From NCBI GenBank assembly GCA_026707665.1, contig JAPOWK010000114.1:113635-177634 (forward strand): a stretch of DNA of 64,000 bases, in the 5' to 3' direction. Source of the stretch: Chloroflexota bacterium (GTDB lineage: Bacteria; Chloroflexota; Anaerolineae; Aggregatilineales; Phototrophicaceae). Made by a program: the position numbers and the translations under genes. Positions 51,253 to 61,073 of this stretch are shown piece by piece (the stretch's first letter is position 1; each line of letters begins with the position of its first letter). Below the pieces are notes generated by a model that did not search any database, was not told the origin of the DNA, and saw only the letters and a list, made by a program, of their open reading frames with translations.

Positions 51253-52503
51253 ATGAATTCTCGTAAACCGTTATTGCTACTTTTCGCGCTTGTTCTGATC
51301 TTGAGCAGCTTGCCCCTCGCGGCGCAGGATGACCAGATCAGCATGACGATGTGGGTTCGGTCGATCCCATTCCAAACACAGGCGCTGGTCGATGAATGGA
51401 ACGCCAACAACGACAGTCAGATTGAGTTGACCGTTATCCCGTCCGCAGAGTTTGTCACCAAGATGGGCGCCGCCATCGCCGCCGGCGAACCACCCGATAT
51501 CGCCAGCATTGATTTGATCTACACACCGGCTTTCGCGGCCGCGGGCCAATTGGTTGATATCACCGAATACGTCAGGGAACTGCCCTACGCCGACACCTTG
51601 ACGCCGGCGCACATGGAACTGGGCAGGTACGAGGGGCGCAATTACGCCGTGCCTACGGGCGTAGACGGTTCGTTCATCGTCTACAATATCGACCTGTTTG
51701 AGCAGGCGGGCTTGGATCCAGACAATCCGCCCTCAACCTGGGACGAGATGCTGGAAGCGATGCGCGCCATCAGCGCATTGGGCGACGACATATACGGCTA
51801 TTGGTTCTCGATGAACTGCGCCGGCTGCAATGCCTTCACCTTCCTGCCTTTCATCTGGGCCAGCGGCGGCGATGTGCTCAGCGATGACTACTCCGAAGCG
51901 ACCATCACCAGCGACCCGATCGTGCGCGATGCGCTTGCCTTCTACAATACGATCTGGGAAGAGGGGCTCGTGCCCGAAGGCGCCAGCATTGACAATGGCT
52001 CCAACTTCGTCAGCGCCTTCACCGGCGGCAATATCGGCATGGCCGGCATGGGCAACTTTGCGATCCCGCTCTTCACCAACGATCATCCCGATTTGAACTT
52101 CGACGTCTTCCATATTCCGGGCAAAGAGGGTGGCGCAGCCTCTTTCGGCGGCGGCGATGTCATCGCGATTGCAAGCGGCAGCGAACATGTGGAAGAAGCC
52201 TGGCGCTTCATCGAATGGACCATGAGCGACGAAGCGCAAATTGAGATTTACGCCGCCAACGGTCAGATTCCGGTTCGCCTTGAATTGGTCGACAACCCCT
52301 ACTTCGAGGGCGACGATCGCCAAATGACTGCCGCCAGCGCGCTGGCAGTGGGCTTTACGCCCTACACAACCGTCTATAACGACTTGTTCAACGATCCCAA
52401 CGGTCCCTGGCTGGAAATGCTGCAAGTCGCGATTCTGGACGGCGATATTGACGGCGCGCTTGAACTCGGGCAAGAACGTTTCACCCAGATTATGGAAGGT
52501 TAA
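51253..52503 (+). CDS. Carbohydrate ABC importer substrate-binding protein (UgpB/MalE type)
   Basis: A 416-residue exported binding protein (signal: LLLLFALVLILSSLPLAA, cleavage near AQD). ISMTMWVRSIPFQTQALVDEWNANND, GEPPDIASIDLIYTPAFAAAGQL and FTGGNIGMAGMGNFAIPLF are typical of the CUT1 family. AAGGA is about 10 nt before the ATG. It is the first gene of a run that includes two permeases and two GH127 enzymes, so an arabinose-containing oligosaccharide is the likely ligand. The ATPase is missing and must be supplied from elsewhere (MsmK-style), usual for CUT1 systems. Confidence 0.9.
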   Translation: MNSRKPLLLLFALVLILSSLPLAAQDDQISMTMWVRSIPFQTQALVDEWNANNDSQIELTVIPSAEFVTKMGAAIAAGEPPDIASIDLIYTPAFAAAGQLVDITEYVRELPYADTLTPAHMELGRYEGRNYAVPTGVDGSFIVYNIDLFEQAGLDPDNPPSTWDEMLEAMRAISALGDDIYGYWFSMNCAGCNAFTFLPFIWASGGDVLSDDYSEATITSDPIVRDALAFYNTIWEEGLVPEGASIDNGSNFVSAFTGGNIGMAGMGNFAIPLFTNDHPDLNFDVFHIPGKEGGAASFGGGDVIAIASGSEHVEEAWRFIEWTMSDEAQIEIYAANGQIPVRLELVDNPYFEGDDRQMTAASALAVGFTPYTTVYNDLFNDPNGPWLEMLQVAILDGDIDGALELGQERFTQIMEG

Positions 52504-52609
52504 CCTGTCAACCATTGAGCGCCGGCCAGCGCTTCTGCACTCGACACATATAGGCACACGCCCGACAATGCCGCCGCCCGTGCAATATACGTTCCGATCT
52601 GTTTTGGCT

Positions 52610-52655
52610 CCCCTTCCCTAGCTGGCTGGGGAAGGGGCCGGGGGATGGGGTTTGC
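52610..52655 (+). repeat. Family B hairpin repeat
   Basis: CCCCTTCCC, loop TAGCTGGCTG, GGGAAGGGG, then CCGGGGGATGGGGTTTGCC. It is followed by CTGGCAAGCGCAAC and ends 15 nt before the presumed start of the first permease gene, so a 9-bp hairpin sits in or near its leader. Confidence 0.75.
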
Positions 52656-52670
52656 CCTGGCAAGCGCAAC

Positions 52671-53588
52671 TTGCGAAAGAATCACCCGTTGATTAGACAG
52701 CCCGCGCTTTTGAATCTCACTTGGACGCAGCGCCGCAAATTGACCGGGCTGCTTTTTGTTACCCCGACAGTCGCCTTCGTGACGGTCTTCTTTATCATCC
52801 CCCTGATTATGACCATCTTCATGTCCTTCCATGATTGGCCGCTCTTCGGCGAGCGCGCTTTCACCGGTTTGGAGAATTACCAGGAACTTGGCAAAGACCG
52901 GCAGTATCGGAAGAGCCTCGATTTCACCTTTCGCTACACAGCGCTGGTCACGCCGCCAATCTTCATTCTGGGCTTTATCCTAGCGTCACTGGTCCGCCAC
53001 AATATTCGCTATATCGGCGTCTTCCGCACGATCTTCTTTTTGCCCGTCGTGATCGGCTTGGGCGTATCCAGTCTGCTCTGGACCTGGATGCTGGATGATC
53101 GCATCGGCGTCTTCAACAAAATTCTGCTGGACTTGAACTTGGTCCCGAAGGCGCAGCTCTTCCTGGGCCGCCCGAACACAGCCATGAATGTCATCATCCT
53201 GTCGGTGGTCTGGAAGACGGTCGGCTTCACCATGATCCTGCTCTTGGCCGGCTTGCAGGCGATCCCCGACGAGCTCTACGAATCGGCCGAGGTTGATGGC
53301 GCCGGTTATTTTCGCAAGCTTATCTACATCACCTTGCCGCTCATGCGCCGTTTCATCGCGCTTGCCTTGATTTTATCCGTCATCGGCTCGGTCCTGTCAT
53401 TCGACCAGTTCTACATCATGACGCGCGGCGGGCCACGTAACAGCACAATTTCGATCGTCTTTTGGATCTTCAACAACTCCTTTACCTATTTCAAGATGGG
53501 CTACGGCGCCGCCATGTCTATCGTCTTGCTTGGGATTCTGGTCGCGCTGACCGGCTTGCAGTTGTACGTCTTGCGGGAGAAGGAATAG
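52671..53588 (+). CDS. Carbohydrate ABC importer permease 1 (UgpA/MalF type)
   Basis: A 305-residue permease with six helices. The EAA loop is ELYESAEVDGAGYFRKLIYITLPLMRRF and LTGLLFVTPTVAFVTVFFIIPL is the first helix. The start is uncertain: the longest frame begins at a TTG (52671), directly after a family B repeat, and no ATG precedes the first helix. A GTG or ATG start could have been lost when the repeat arrived. The stop is adjacent to the next ATG (0 nt gap). Confidence 0.88.
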   Translation: MRKNHPLIRQPALLNLTWTQRRKLTGLLFVTPTVAFVTVFFIIPLIMTIFMSFHDWPLFGERAFTGLENYQELGKDRQYRKSLDFTFRYTALVTPPIFILGFILASLVRHNIRYIGVFRTIFFLPVVIGLGVSSLLWTWMLDDRIGVFNKILLDLNLVPKAQLFLGRPNTAMNVIILSVVWKTVGFTMILLLAGLQAIPDELYESAEVDGAGYFRKLIYITLPLMRRFIALALILSVIGSVLSFDQFYIMTRGGPRNSTISIVFWIFNNSFTYFKMGYGAAMSIVLLGILVALTGLQLYVLREKE

Positions 53589-54485
53589 ATGACCGCGACT
53601 GTCATAGACGCCCAAGCCGAACGCTCGCAGCAAGAAATCCGCCGCTTGCGCCAGCGTACGCTTCTGTGGCTGCGTTATGTCATCCTCGTTGTCCTCGCGC
53701 TTCTCTTCTTATTTCCCATTGCCTGGTCCTTCATCAATTCGCTAAAGCTGCCAGCGGAAGCGCTGGCTGTGCCGCCGACTTATCTGCCCAGTGAAATCTC
53801 CCTGAAAAACTACGACGAACTCACAACTTACGGCAAGATCGGTATCGCACAGCATGTCTACAATAGCACGGTGGTCGCGTTGATCACCGTCGCCGGCAGC
53901 GTCATACTGAGCACATTGGGCGGCTACGGATTTGCTCGCTTCGATTTCCCGGCAAAGAATGTTCTCTTCATCATGGTGCTGTCCACCTTGATGATCCCCT
54001 TCCAGTCGATTTTGATTCCGCTTTTTGTCATGATTGTTCAAGTCGATTTGCACGATACCTTGTTCGGCCTGGCGCTGGTGTATATTACCTTTCAACTGCC
54101 ATTCGGCATTTTCCTGATGCGCAACAGCTTCCTGGCCGTGCCGCACGAAATAGAAGAATCGGCGCTGCTTGATGGCTGCAGTTCATTGAGCATCCTCTAT
54201 CGCCTGATGCTGCGGCTTGTCTTGCCCGGTATCGTCACCGTGGCGATTTATGCATTCATCAATTCCTGGAACGAATTTCTCGCCGCTCTGATCTTCATGT
54301 CCGATCAGGACAAATTCACCCTGCCTGTTTTCCTCACAACAATCCGTTATGGCATCTGGGGAGATGTTAACTGGGGCGCCTTGCAAGCCGGCGTCATCGT
54401 GTCCATAGTTCCCAGCCTGGCGATTTTCCTGGCGCTGCAACGCTACTACATGGACGGTCTCATGGGCGGCGCGGTCAAGAATTAA
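53589..54485 (+). CDS. Carbohydrate ABC importer permease 2 (UgpE/MalG type)
   Basis: A 298-residue permease. The EAA loop EIEESALLDGCSSLSILYRLMLRLVLPG and NSWNEFLAALIFMSDQDKFTLPVFL are hallmarks of the second CUT1 permease. It starts at an ATG right after the previous stop, with GAAGGAA as ribosome binding site. It is followed after 25 nt by the first GH127 gene. Confidence 0.92.
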   Translation: MTATVIDAQAERSQQEIRRLRQRTLLWLRYVILVVLALLFLFPIAWSFINSLKLPAEALAVPPTYLPSEISLKNYDELTTYGKIGIAQHVYNSTVVALITVAGSVILSTLGGYGFARFDFPAKNVLFIMVLSTLMIPFQSILIPLFVMIVQVDLHDTLFGLALVYITFQLPFGIFLMRNSFLAVPHEIEESALLDGCSSLSILYRLMLRLVLPGIVTVAIYAFINSWNEFLAALIFMSDQDKFTLPVFLTTIRYGIWGDVNWGALQAGVIVSIVPSLAIFLALQRYYMDGLMGGAVKN

Positions 54486-54510
54486 CCACCTTCAAGCAAG
54501 AGGCCAGCTC

Positions 54511-56406
54511 ATGGACAAACTGCCGCCCAATCGCGAACCCCTCTACCCGGCCGCATTCCAGGCGCTGCCCCTGGGCGCCATCAAGCCGCGCGGCTGGCTG
54601 CTGAACCAGTTGAAGGTACAGGCCAATGGACTCACAGGCCATCTCGACGAGTTCTGGCCCGATCTGGGACCGGACAACGGCTGGCTGGGCGGCGACGGCG
54701 ATTCCTGGGAGCGCGGTCCCTATTATCTCGACGGCTTGCTGCCGCTGGCGCACCTGCTCGATGAAGAGCGCCTGCTGATGAAGGTCAAGCCCTGGATCGA
54801 GTGGACACTGAACAGCCAGGATGAGCGCGGCTACTTCGGCACACGCGACCCCGACTGGTGGCCGCGCATGATCATGCTCAAGGTGCTGATGATGCACTAC
54901 GAAGCCAGCGAAGACGATCGTGTCCTGCAGCTGATGACCAATTACTTCCGTTACCAGCTGCGCGTTCTGCCTGCGAAGCCGCTCTACCTCTGGGGCTGGG
55001 CGCGGGCGATGGATAATGTGCTGGCTGTCCATTGGCTCTACAACTTTACTGGCGACGCCTTCTTGCTGGATCTGTCGCAAGATTTGATGGACAGAACGCT
55101 GGACTGGCTCGAATTGCAAGCGAACTACAGCCTGCGCCATGTGCTGCCGCTGCAAGAGTGGAATCACGGGATGATGACGCATGGGCCTAACAACGCTATG
55201 GGTGTCAAAGCCGGCGCTGTCTTCTATGCCCAGACGGGCAAGCCATGGCACCGCCTGGCGTCAGGCTTGGGCATCGAGAATCTGATGCGGCATCATGGTC
55301 AGCCCAACGGCGTCTTCAGTTGCGACGAGCATTTGAACGGCACATCGCCCGTCAGCGGCACTGAACTTTGTGCAGTCGCCGAATTCATGTTTTCGCTGGA
55401 AGAGCTAATGCGGATTCTGGGCGATCCCTGCTTCGGCGACCAACTGGAGCGCGTCGCCTTCAATGCCTTTCCTGCCACTCTCACGCCCGACATGTGGGCG
55501 CATCAATACGACCAGCAGGTCAATCAAGCGCTGGCGACGATTGCAAAGCGCAATTGGACCGACAATTCCGACGATTCCAATATCTTTGGGCTCGAGCCCC
55601 ACTTCGGCTGCTGCACCGCCAATATGCATCAGGCTTGGCCCAAGTTCGCCAAGAGCCTCTTCATGGCGACGCCCGACGGCGGGATCGCCGCAGTCGCCTA
55701 CGCGCCTTGCCAAGCCAGAACCACCGTCGGCGACGGCATTCCCGTGACCATCACGCAAGAGACGGGCTACCCCTTCAAGGGCGAGATAAAGTTTGACATT
55801 GAGTTGGAATCGCCCTGCGAATTTGATTTCCAGCTGCGAATTCCAGTTTGGGCGCATGATGCCAAACTGACGATCAATGGCAAAACAAGCGAGATTCGCG
55901 CCGCCGGCACGTTTCTTGTGATACAACGGCGGTGGCAATCCGGCGACTCCGTCACGCTGAAACTGCCGATGAAGGTGCGCCTCAGCGAAGGGCACAAGGG
56001 CTTGCGCTCGGTTTATCGAGGTCCCCTGCTCTTCGGCGCCAGAATTGAGGAAGAATGGAAGCAGATCGCCGGCGAGCTCCCCCATGCCGATTGGGAGATT
56101 TACCCAAGATCACCCTGGAATTACGGATTGCAGCTCGACGATGAATCGAAGCTCGCCGGTGTGAGCGTCAACGAGGCTGAACCAGGCGAGCTGCCCTTCT
56201 CCACCGACGACCCGCCAGTAACCCTGCACGTGAAGGCACGACAGTTGCCGCAATGGACACTGCAAGACAATTCCGCCGCCGATATAGACGCCGGACCACA
56301 TCCCACGGATGCAGCCGCCGAAGAGATCACGCTGATTCCCTACGGCTCGACGCAACTGCGAATCGCGGCCTTTCCCATCGCGCAAAACGACGAGGACACA
56401 ACATGA
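54511..56406 (+). CDS. GH127-superfamily glycoside hydrolase (DUF1680), enzyme 1
   Basis: A 631-residue (alpha/alpha)6-barrel enzyme with C-terminal beta domains. The GH127 zinc-cysteine site is recognisable: Glu285 and Cys287 (GTELCAV) and the pair Cys367-Cys368 (GCCTAN). In the family's arabinofuranosidases one of these cysteines is the nucleophile. Residues 40-70 (LDEFWPDLGPDNGWLGGDGDSWERGPYY) are typical of the longer GH127/146-like branch. No signal peptide, so it acts inside the cell on imported oligosaccharides. The stop overlaps the next gene (ATGA). The exact linkage is unknown. Confidence 0.9.
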   Translation: MDKLPPNREPLYPAAFQALPLGAIKPRGWLLNQLKVQANGLTGHLDEFWPDLGPDNGWLGGDGDSWERGPYYLDGLLPLAHLLDEERLLMKVKPWIEWTLNSQDERGYFGTRDPDWWPRMIMLKVLMMHYEASEDDRVLQLMTNYFRYQLRVLPAKPLYLWGWARAMDNVLAVHWLYNFTGDAFLLDLSQDLMDRTLDWLELQANYSLRHVLPLQEWNHGMMTHGPNNAMGVKAGAVFYAQTGKPWHRLASGLGIENLMRHHGQPNGVFSCDEHLNGTSPVSGTELCAVAEFMFSLEELMRILGDPCFGDQLERVAFNAFPATLTPDMWAHQYDQQVNQALATIAKRNWTDNSDDSNIFGLEPHFGCCTANMHQAWPKFAKSLFMATPDGGIAAVAYAPCQARTTVGDGIPVTITQETGYPFKGEIKFDIELESPCEFDFQLRIPVWAHDAKLTINGKTSEIRAAGTFLVIQRRWQSGDSVTLKLPMKVRLSEGHKGLRSVYRGPLLFGARIEEEWKQIAGELPHADWEIYPRSPWNYGLQLDDESKLAGVSVNEAEPGELPFSTDDPPVTLHVKARQLPQWTLQDNSAADIDAGPHPTDAAAEEITLIPYGSTQLRIAAFPIAQNDEDTT

Positions 56407-58292
56407 CCGTTACATCTGGCGATTATCCGATTCAACCGCTCGCGATCACCAGCGCGCAGATTCAAGACCGGTTTTGGAAACCGCGGATCGAGCGGGCAAT
56501 CAATGTTACGATTCCTTATGACTTCGAGAAATGCGAAGAGACGGGCCGCATCGACAATTTCGCCAAAGCCGGCGGGCTGATGGAAGGTCCGCATAAAGGG
56601 ATCTTCTACAATGATTCCGATGTTTTCAAAGTCGTCCAGGGCGCCGCTTGCGCCCTGCACAACGCGCCGAACCCGGAATTGGAAGCCTACCTGGACGACC
56701 TCATCGACATGTTCGCGGCCGCCCAGGAAGACGATGGCTACCTATACACCGCGCGCACCGTCGACGGCGACGAGGTCGACGAGCACTGCGGGCCGGAGCG
56801 CTGGTCCAACCTCGGCGTCAACCACGAACTCTACAATGTGGGGCATATGTACGAAGCCGCGGTCGCCTACTTTGAGGCGACGGGCAAGCGGAAATTCCTT
56901 GATGTCGCGCTTAAGAATGCCGATCTGATTGATTCCGTCTTTGGCGAGGGAAAGCTCCGCGATGTGCCAGGCCATCAAGAGATCGAAATCGGACTGGTAG
57001 CGCTTTACCGCGCGACCGGCGACGATCGCTATCCGCGCCTGGCAAAGTTCTTCCTCGACGAGCGGGGTCGGGCGAACGGGCGCGACTTATACGGTCCGAA
57101 CTGCCAAGACCATCTGCCGGTGACGGAGCAGCGGGAGGCAGTCGGGCATGCCGTCCGCGCCGCTTATATGTACGCCGGCATGACCGATATCGCCGCGCTG
57201 ACTGGAGACGGGCAATACGCCGCCGCGGTGAAGGCGCTTTGGGAAAACGTAGTCGGCAAGAAGCTGGCGCTCACCGGCGGCATCGGCGCGTGCCATGATG
57301 GGGAAGCTTTCGGCGAGGATTATGAACTGCCCAACTTGACCGCCTACAACGAGACTTGCGCCGCCCAGGCGAACATCCTCTGGAACCAGCGCTTGTTCTT
57401 GCTTACTGGCGAAGCGAAGTATATTGATGTCCTCGAACGCACGCTGTACAACGGATTCCTCTCTGGCATTGGCATGGACGGACGCTCTTTCTACTATGTC
57501 AATCCGCTGGCTTGCGATGGCGAGTATCCGTTCAACCGCAGCACGTCGATGGCGCGGCAGCCTTGGTATCAGACGTCGTGCTGCCCGACCAACGTAGTCC
57601 GATTGCTGCCATCTCTGTCAAGCTACGTTTTCGCCCGGCGCGACCGCGACATTTACGTCAATCTCTACGCCGCCGGCGACGCGCGCTTCCGCATCAACGA
57701 TACTTACGTGCGCATTCAACAAGTGACGGATTATCCCTGGGATGGTTCGATTACATTGGATCTTACGGTGTCTCAGCCATCGACCTTTGCCCTCCAACTG
57801 CGAATTCCCTCATTTGCCCAGGGTAAGCCGCTGCCGAGCGATCTCTATCGCTACCTCGACTCAACGAGCGATCCTGCGATCATTGTCGTCGATGGCGAAT
57901 CAATCCCTCTCCCGAACATGGAAGGTTACGCCCGCGTGGAGCGCCGCTGGGAAGGCAAGACACGAGTCGATTTGCGCCTGCCGATGGCGATCCGCCGGGT
58001 GATCGCCCATGATTCGGTCGCCGATTTGCGCGGGAAAGTTGCGCTCGAACGCGGTCCTCTCGTTTACGCGCTGGAGTCGGCGGACAACGGGGCAGATGTG
58101 CTGGACCTTAGCCTGCCGGACACGAGTGCGATCAAAGCCGAAGAACAAACTGACCTGCTGGGCGGCGTCACCACCTTGCGCGGAGACGCTTTGGACGGGC
58201 GCGGCGAAAAAGTCGAATTCACCGCCATCCCCTACTACGCGTGGGGGCATCGCGGCGACGGGCGGATGACCGTGTGGCTGAATCGAGGTTAA
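56403..58292 (+). CDS. Beta-L-arabinofuranosidase-type GH127 enzyme 2
   Basis: A 629-residue cytosolic GH127 enzyme that closely follows the HypBA1 layout: RFWKPRIERAINVTIPYDFEKCEETGRIDNF at the start, Glu317/Cys319 (YNETCAAQ) and Cys393-Cys394 (SCCPTNVVR) for the zinc-thiolate site. The start is the ATG at 56403, overlapping the preceding stop by four bases; the frame is open further upstream within enzyme 1. It would remove beta-L-arabinofuranose residues. Two unlike GH127 enzymes in tandem suggest substrates with two arabinose linkages. Confidence 0.93.
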   Translation: MTVTSGDYPIQPLAITSAQIQDRFWKPRIERAINVTIPYDFEKCEETGRIDNFAKAGGLMEGPHKGIFYNDSDVFKVVQGAACALHNAPNPELEAYLDDLIDMFAAAQEDDGYLYTARTVDGDEVDEHCGPERWSNLGVNHELYNVGHMYEAAVAYFEATGKRKFLDVALKNADLIDSVFGEGKLRDVPGHQEIEIGLVALYRATGDDRYPRLAKFFLDERGRANGRDLYGPNCQDHLPVTEQREAVGHAVRAAYMYAGMTDIAALTGDGQYAAAVKALWENVVGKKLALTGGIGACHDGEAFGEDYELPNLTAYNETCAAQANILWNQRLFLLTGEAKYIDVLERTLYNGFLSGIGMDGRSFYYVNPLACDGEYPFNRSTSMARQPWYQTSCCPTNVVRLLPSLSSYVFARRDRDIYVNLYAAGDARFRINDTYVRIQQVTDYPWDGSITLDLTVSQPSTFALQLRIPSFAQGKPLPSDLYRYLDSTSDPAIIVVDGESIPLPNMEGYARVERRWEGKTRVDLRLPMAIRRVIAHDSVADLRGKVALERGPLVYALESADNGADVLDLSLPDTSAIKAEEQTDLLGGVTTLRGDALDGRGEKVEFTAIPYYAWGHRGDGRMTVWLNRG

Positions 58293-58299
58293 GCGGCAT

Positions 58300-59328
58300 T
58301 CACCTTTTGGGCCAAGTATCGGTGAGGCGATAACCTAGCGGCCAAGGATCGTCCGGGTCAAGCATCAGTTGCTGCGTTCCGGTTATCCAGGCTCGCCCGC
58401 GTATGCGTGGCACAACTGTCGCGCGACCGCGCAGCGAGCCGACTTCGGCAATCTGACAGTCAAATCGCGAGCCAATGATCGAGCGAGCGACGAACTGATC
58501 CCCGAGCCCCATTTCGCCGCGCGCCTGAAGCACCGCCATCCGTGCCGAACAGCCCGTGCCACAGGGCGATCGGTCCAATTTGCCAGGATCAATGGCGACC
58601 GTGTTTCGCCCGGTCAGCTCGCTGCCCCTTCGCTCGATCGGCAAGGTGAACTGACAGAATGAGATATGGTTCCATTCTTGATGCAGCGGATGCTGAAAGC
58701 CGAGCTGTTCGTTGGCCGCTGTAGTAATCTGCGCGCCAGCCCGCGCCAGATCGAGCGCTTCGTCCGGCACGACCTCAAAACCCAGCGAATGCGCGTCCAC
58801 CAATACAAAGCTGTCGCCGCCATAAGCGACATCCACATTCAGCGTCCCTAATCCTTCGACTTCCAGGGGCGCGTCAAGCCGGTCTACGAACGACGGCACA
58901 TTCTGAAATTCGATGCTTTGCGCCTTGCCATCTTGGCAGTGAGCGCGGATCTGTACCAGGCCCGCCGGCGCTTCAAGATAGAACTTCGTTTCGGGCTCTT
59001 GCATCGCGACCATGCCCGTGTCCAGCAGCACGGTGGCGACGCAGATTGAGTTAGAGCCCGACATCGGCGGCGTATGCTCCGGCTCCATAATGATAAAGCC
59101 ATAGGCGGCGTCGGGGTGTTTCGGCGGCACCAGGAGATTGACATGCTTAAAGACGCCGCCGCGCGGTTCGTTCAGCACGAATTGGCGCAGCGACTGATCT
59201 TGGGCGATCCAGCGCGACTGCTCCCATAGCGTTTCGCCCGGTGGCGGCGGCGCCCCGCCGACGATCACATTGCCGACTTCACCTTCGGCATGGCAGCTTA
59301 CGATGTGAATAACCTTGCTCGTTCGCAT
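58300..59328 (-). CDS. Proline racemase-family enzyme with Ser/Cys active site (hydroxyproline epimerase-like)
   Basis: A 342-residue PLP-independent epimerase-fold protein. In the first motif the usual cysteine of MCGH is Ser90 (PPMSGSNSI), while the second, Cys256 in [13 protein letters not shown], is kept. Within the family the Cys/Cys pair is typical of racemases and epimerases, Thr/Cys of trans-3-hydroxyproline dehydratases, and Ser/Cys is found in several hydroxyproline epimerases. It is on the opposite strand inside the sugar operon, 7 nt from the GH127 stop. Plant hydroxyproline-rich glycoproteins carry beta-arabinofuranose, so a joint role in their breakdown is plausible but inferred. 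Confidence 0.85.
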   Translation of the reverse strand: MRTSKVIHIVSCHAEGEVGNVIVGGAPPPPGETLWEQSRWIAQDQSLRQFVLNEPRGGVFKHVNLLVPPKHPDAAYGFIIMEPEHTPPMSGSNSICVATVLLDTGMVAMQEPETKFYLEAPAGLVQIRAHCQDGKAQSIEFQNVPSFVDRLDAPLEVEGLGTLNVDVAYGGDSFVLVDAHSLGFEVVPDEALDLARAGAQITTAANEQLGFQHPLHQEWNHISFCQFTLPIERRGSELTGRNTVAIDPGKLDRSPCGTGCSARMAVLQARGEMGLGDQFVARSIIGSRFDCQIAEVGSLRGRATVVPRIRGRAWITGTQQLMLDPDDPWPLGYRLTDTWPKR

Positions 59329-59483
59329 GGGCTAAATCCAGAATCGTAGATACGGCCCCGATTGTACCAGAGCCGTCCCGCGCTGAGACTGTGCGGTCGC
59401 AAGCATATTGCATAGTATCTGAAAGGAATCGGCATTATTATCCAGGGGACAAAGGGCTGAGCCAACGTGACAAGGAGAACAAA

Positions 59484-60302
59484 ATGCCGCCGAAATCCAT
59501 GAGCGAGGTTTTTGCTGTTCCCGCCTATCCGAAGCCGCGCAAGCTGCGACAGACCTGGCTCAAGGATGTCGGTTACGACGAAGCGCCGCGATATATCGAG
59601 CGCATGGGCTTGGTCGAGCTGGAAGACTTTCTCGAAGTGGCGGCGGAGCGCCTGGATTATGTGAAGATCGTCACCACGCAGATCATATTCAGCCCGCACG
59701 AATGGCTTAAACGCAAGATTGCAACGTATCAGCGTTTTGCGGTCGAGCCATATCTGGATCACTCCTTCTTCATGCAAGCGTACCAACGCGATGTGGTGGA
59801 AAGCGCCATTGAAGCCGGGCGCGAGCTGGGCTTTCGCGTCATCGAATTCATGAACACGACGGACGAGGTTAGCGCCGCGAAATGGAAGGCTTGGCGTAAA
59901 CTGGCGCTTGATCTGGGCATGCGCATCATCCAGGAGCATCATCCTATCCATCACTGGGATTTGAGCCTGCCGCCGCGCGCCTCAACCGCCGACGAGATTC
60001 TGCGCGGCGCCGCGGCCGCGCTTGAGGACGGCGCTTTCATGGTCATGATCGATCATGAAGAATTTGACCTCCAAGGCGAGAATACCGCGAAGGAAATCGG
60101 CAAAGTGGTCGACGCGCTTGGGCTTGAGAATATCGTCTTCGAGGCAACATCGCCGAAGGAAGGTCCGATGCTTTGGCACGAAAATCTGAAGCTGTATTTC
60201 AGCATCTTTGGCGAAAATGCCAATGTCGCCAACGTCATGCCCAGCCAGGCGATGTATGTCGAAGAGATGCGTTCGCCACTTTTGCGCGCAAAGCGCCAAT
60301 AG
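59484..60302 (+). CDS. Phosphosulfolactate synthase (ComA)-like TIM-barrel protein
   Basis: A 272-residue protein with the ComA pattern: DYVKIVTTQIIFSPHEWLKRKIATYQ, ESAIEAGRELGFRVIEFMN, EILRGAAAALEDGAFMVMIDHEEF and ENIVFEATSP match the strand/helix order of PF02679. ComA adds sulfite to phosphoenolpyruvate in coenzyme M synthesis; here key segments (YPGGT in ComA, EPYLDH here) differ, so another substrate is likely. AAGGAG lies 6-7 nt before the ATG 59484. The next gene starts 24 nt later. Confidence 0.65.
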   Translation: MPPKSMSEVFAVPAYPKPRKLRQTWLKDVGYDEAPRYIERMGLVELEDFLEVAAERLDYVKIVTTQIIFSPHEWLKRKIATYQRFAVEPYLDHSFFMQAYQRDVVESAIEAGRELGFRVIEFMNTTDEVSAAKWKAWRKLALDLGMRIIQEHHPIHHWDLSLPPRASTADEILRGAAAALEDGAFMVMIDHEEFDLQGENTAKEIGKVVDALGLENIVFEATSPKEGPMLWHENLKLYFSIFGENANVANVMPSQAMYVEEMRSPLLRAKRQ

Positions 60303-60326
60303 CATTTGGGAAAAGGAGACTTCTAT

Positions 60327-61043
60327 ATGGTTGATCAGCGGGTATTGGACAAGCTGCGCAAATACGATTCGGCGACCATCGCCAACGTCATCGAATTGTT
60401 CCAGGTCCGCCGCCGCAATCGCGGTTTCATGACACGCGAGATCAAAGCCGCCTTCCCGCAATTGCCGCCGATGGTCGGCTTCGCAGCGACCGCGACCTGC
60501 CGCACATTCGCCGAATTGCCCGATCGCGAGGTGCCTTCGGTGCCGGATCTCATCGACCGCTTCGACGAGCTAGCTGGTCCGCCCGTGATCTTCCTGCAGA
60601 ATCTCGATACCGGCGGCTCAGCAGCCAATTTCGGCGATGTATTTTGCAATTCCTTCAAAGCATTCGGCGCTGTCGGCTTGGTCACCAATGGACCGGGCCG
60701 CGATTTCGCCGGGATCAAGCCGCTGAACTTTCCCGTCTTTTACAATGGCATCGTTTGCGCGCATGGATATATGCACCTGCTCGAATTGCAGGGACCGGTG
60801 CAGGTGGGCGGGATTGATGTCTACCCGAACGATTTGCTGCACGGCGATGCCAACGGCGTCACCACCATTCCGCTGGATATCGCGGGCGATGTCGCCGATG
60901 CCTGCGCCGATTACGCCGCCGCCGAAGCTGTGGTCATCAATGCGGCACAAAGAGGTTCGGCGTCCGTGGCTGATTTGCGCGACGCCTACGGCGAAATGGC
61001 GAGTCGCATTGCCGATTTGACGGCGCGCGTAGGAAAACCATAG
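60327..61043 (+). CDS. RraA-like / 4-hydroxy-4-methyl-2-oxoglutarate aldolase family protein
   Basis: A 238-residue protein of the RraA/HMG aldolase fold. FGDVFCNSFKAFGAVGLVTNGPGRDFAGIKPLNFPVF carries the Gly-rich loop and the Arg-Asp pair that binds metal and oxaloacetate-like ligands; GGIDVYPNDLLHGDANGVTTIP is the conserved C-terminal block. AAGGAG is 8 nt before the ATG at 60327. In sugar operons such proteins often act as aldolases or dehydratases on sugar acids. Function here is open. Confidence 0.85.
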   Translation: MVDQRVLDKLRKYDSATIANVIELFQVRRRNRGFMTREIKAAFPQLPPMVGFAATATCRTFAELPDREVPSVPDLIDRFDELAGPPVIFLQNLDTGGSAANFGDVFCNSFKAFGAVGLVTNGPGRDFAGIKPLNFPVFYNGIVCAHGYMHLLELQGPVQVGGIDVYPNDLLHGDANGVTTIPLDIAGDVADACADYAAAEAVVINAAQRGSASVADLRDAYGEMASRIADLTARVGKP

Positions 61044-61073
61044 GCGTACGCTCGCCGCAGCTGGGAGGCTGAC

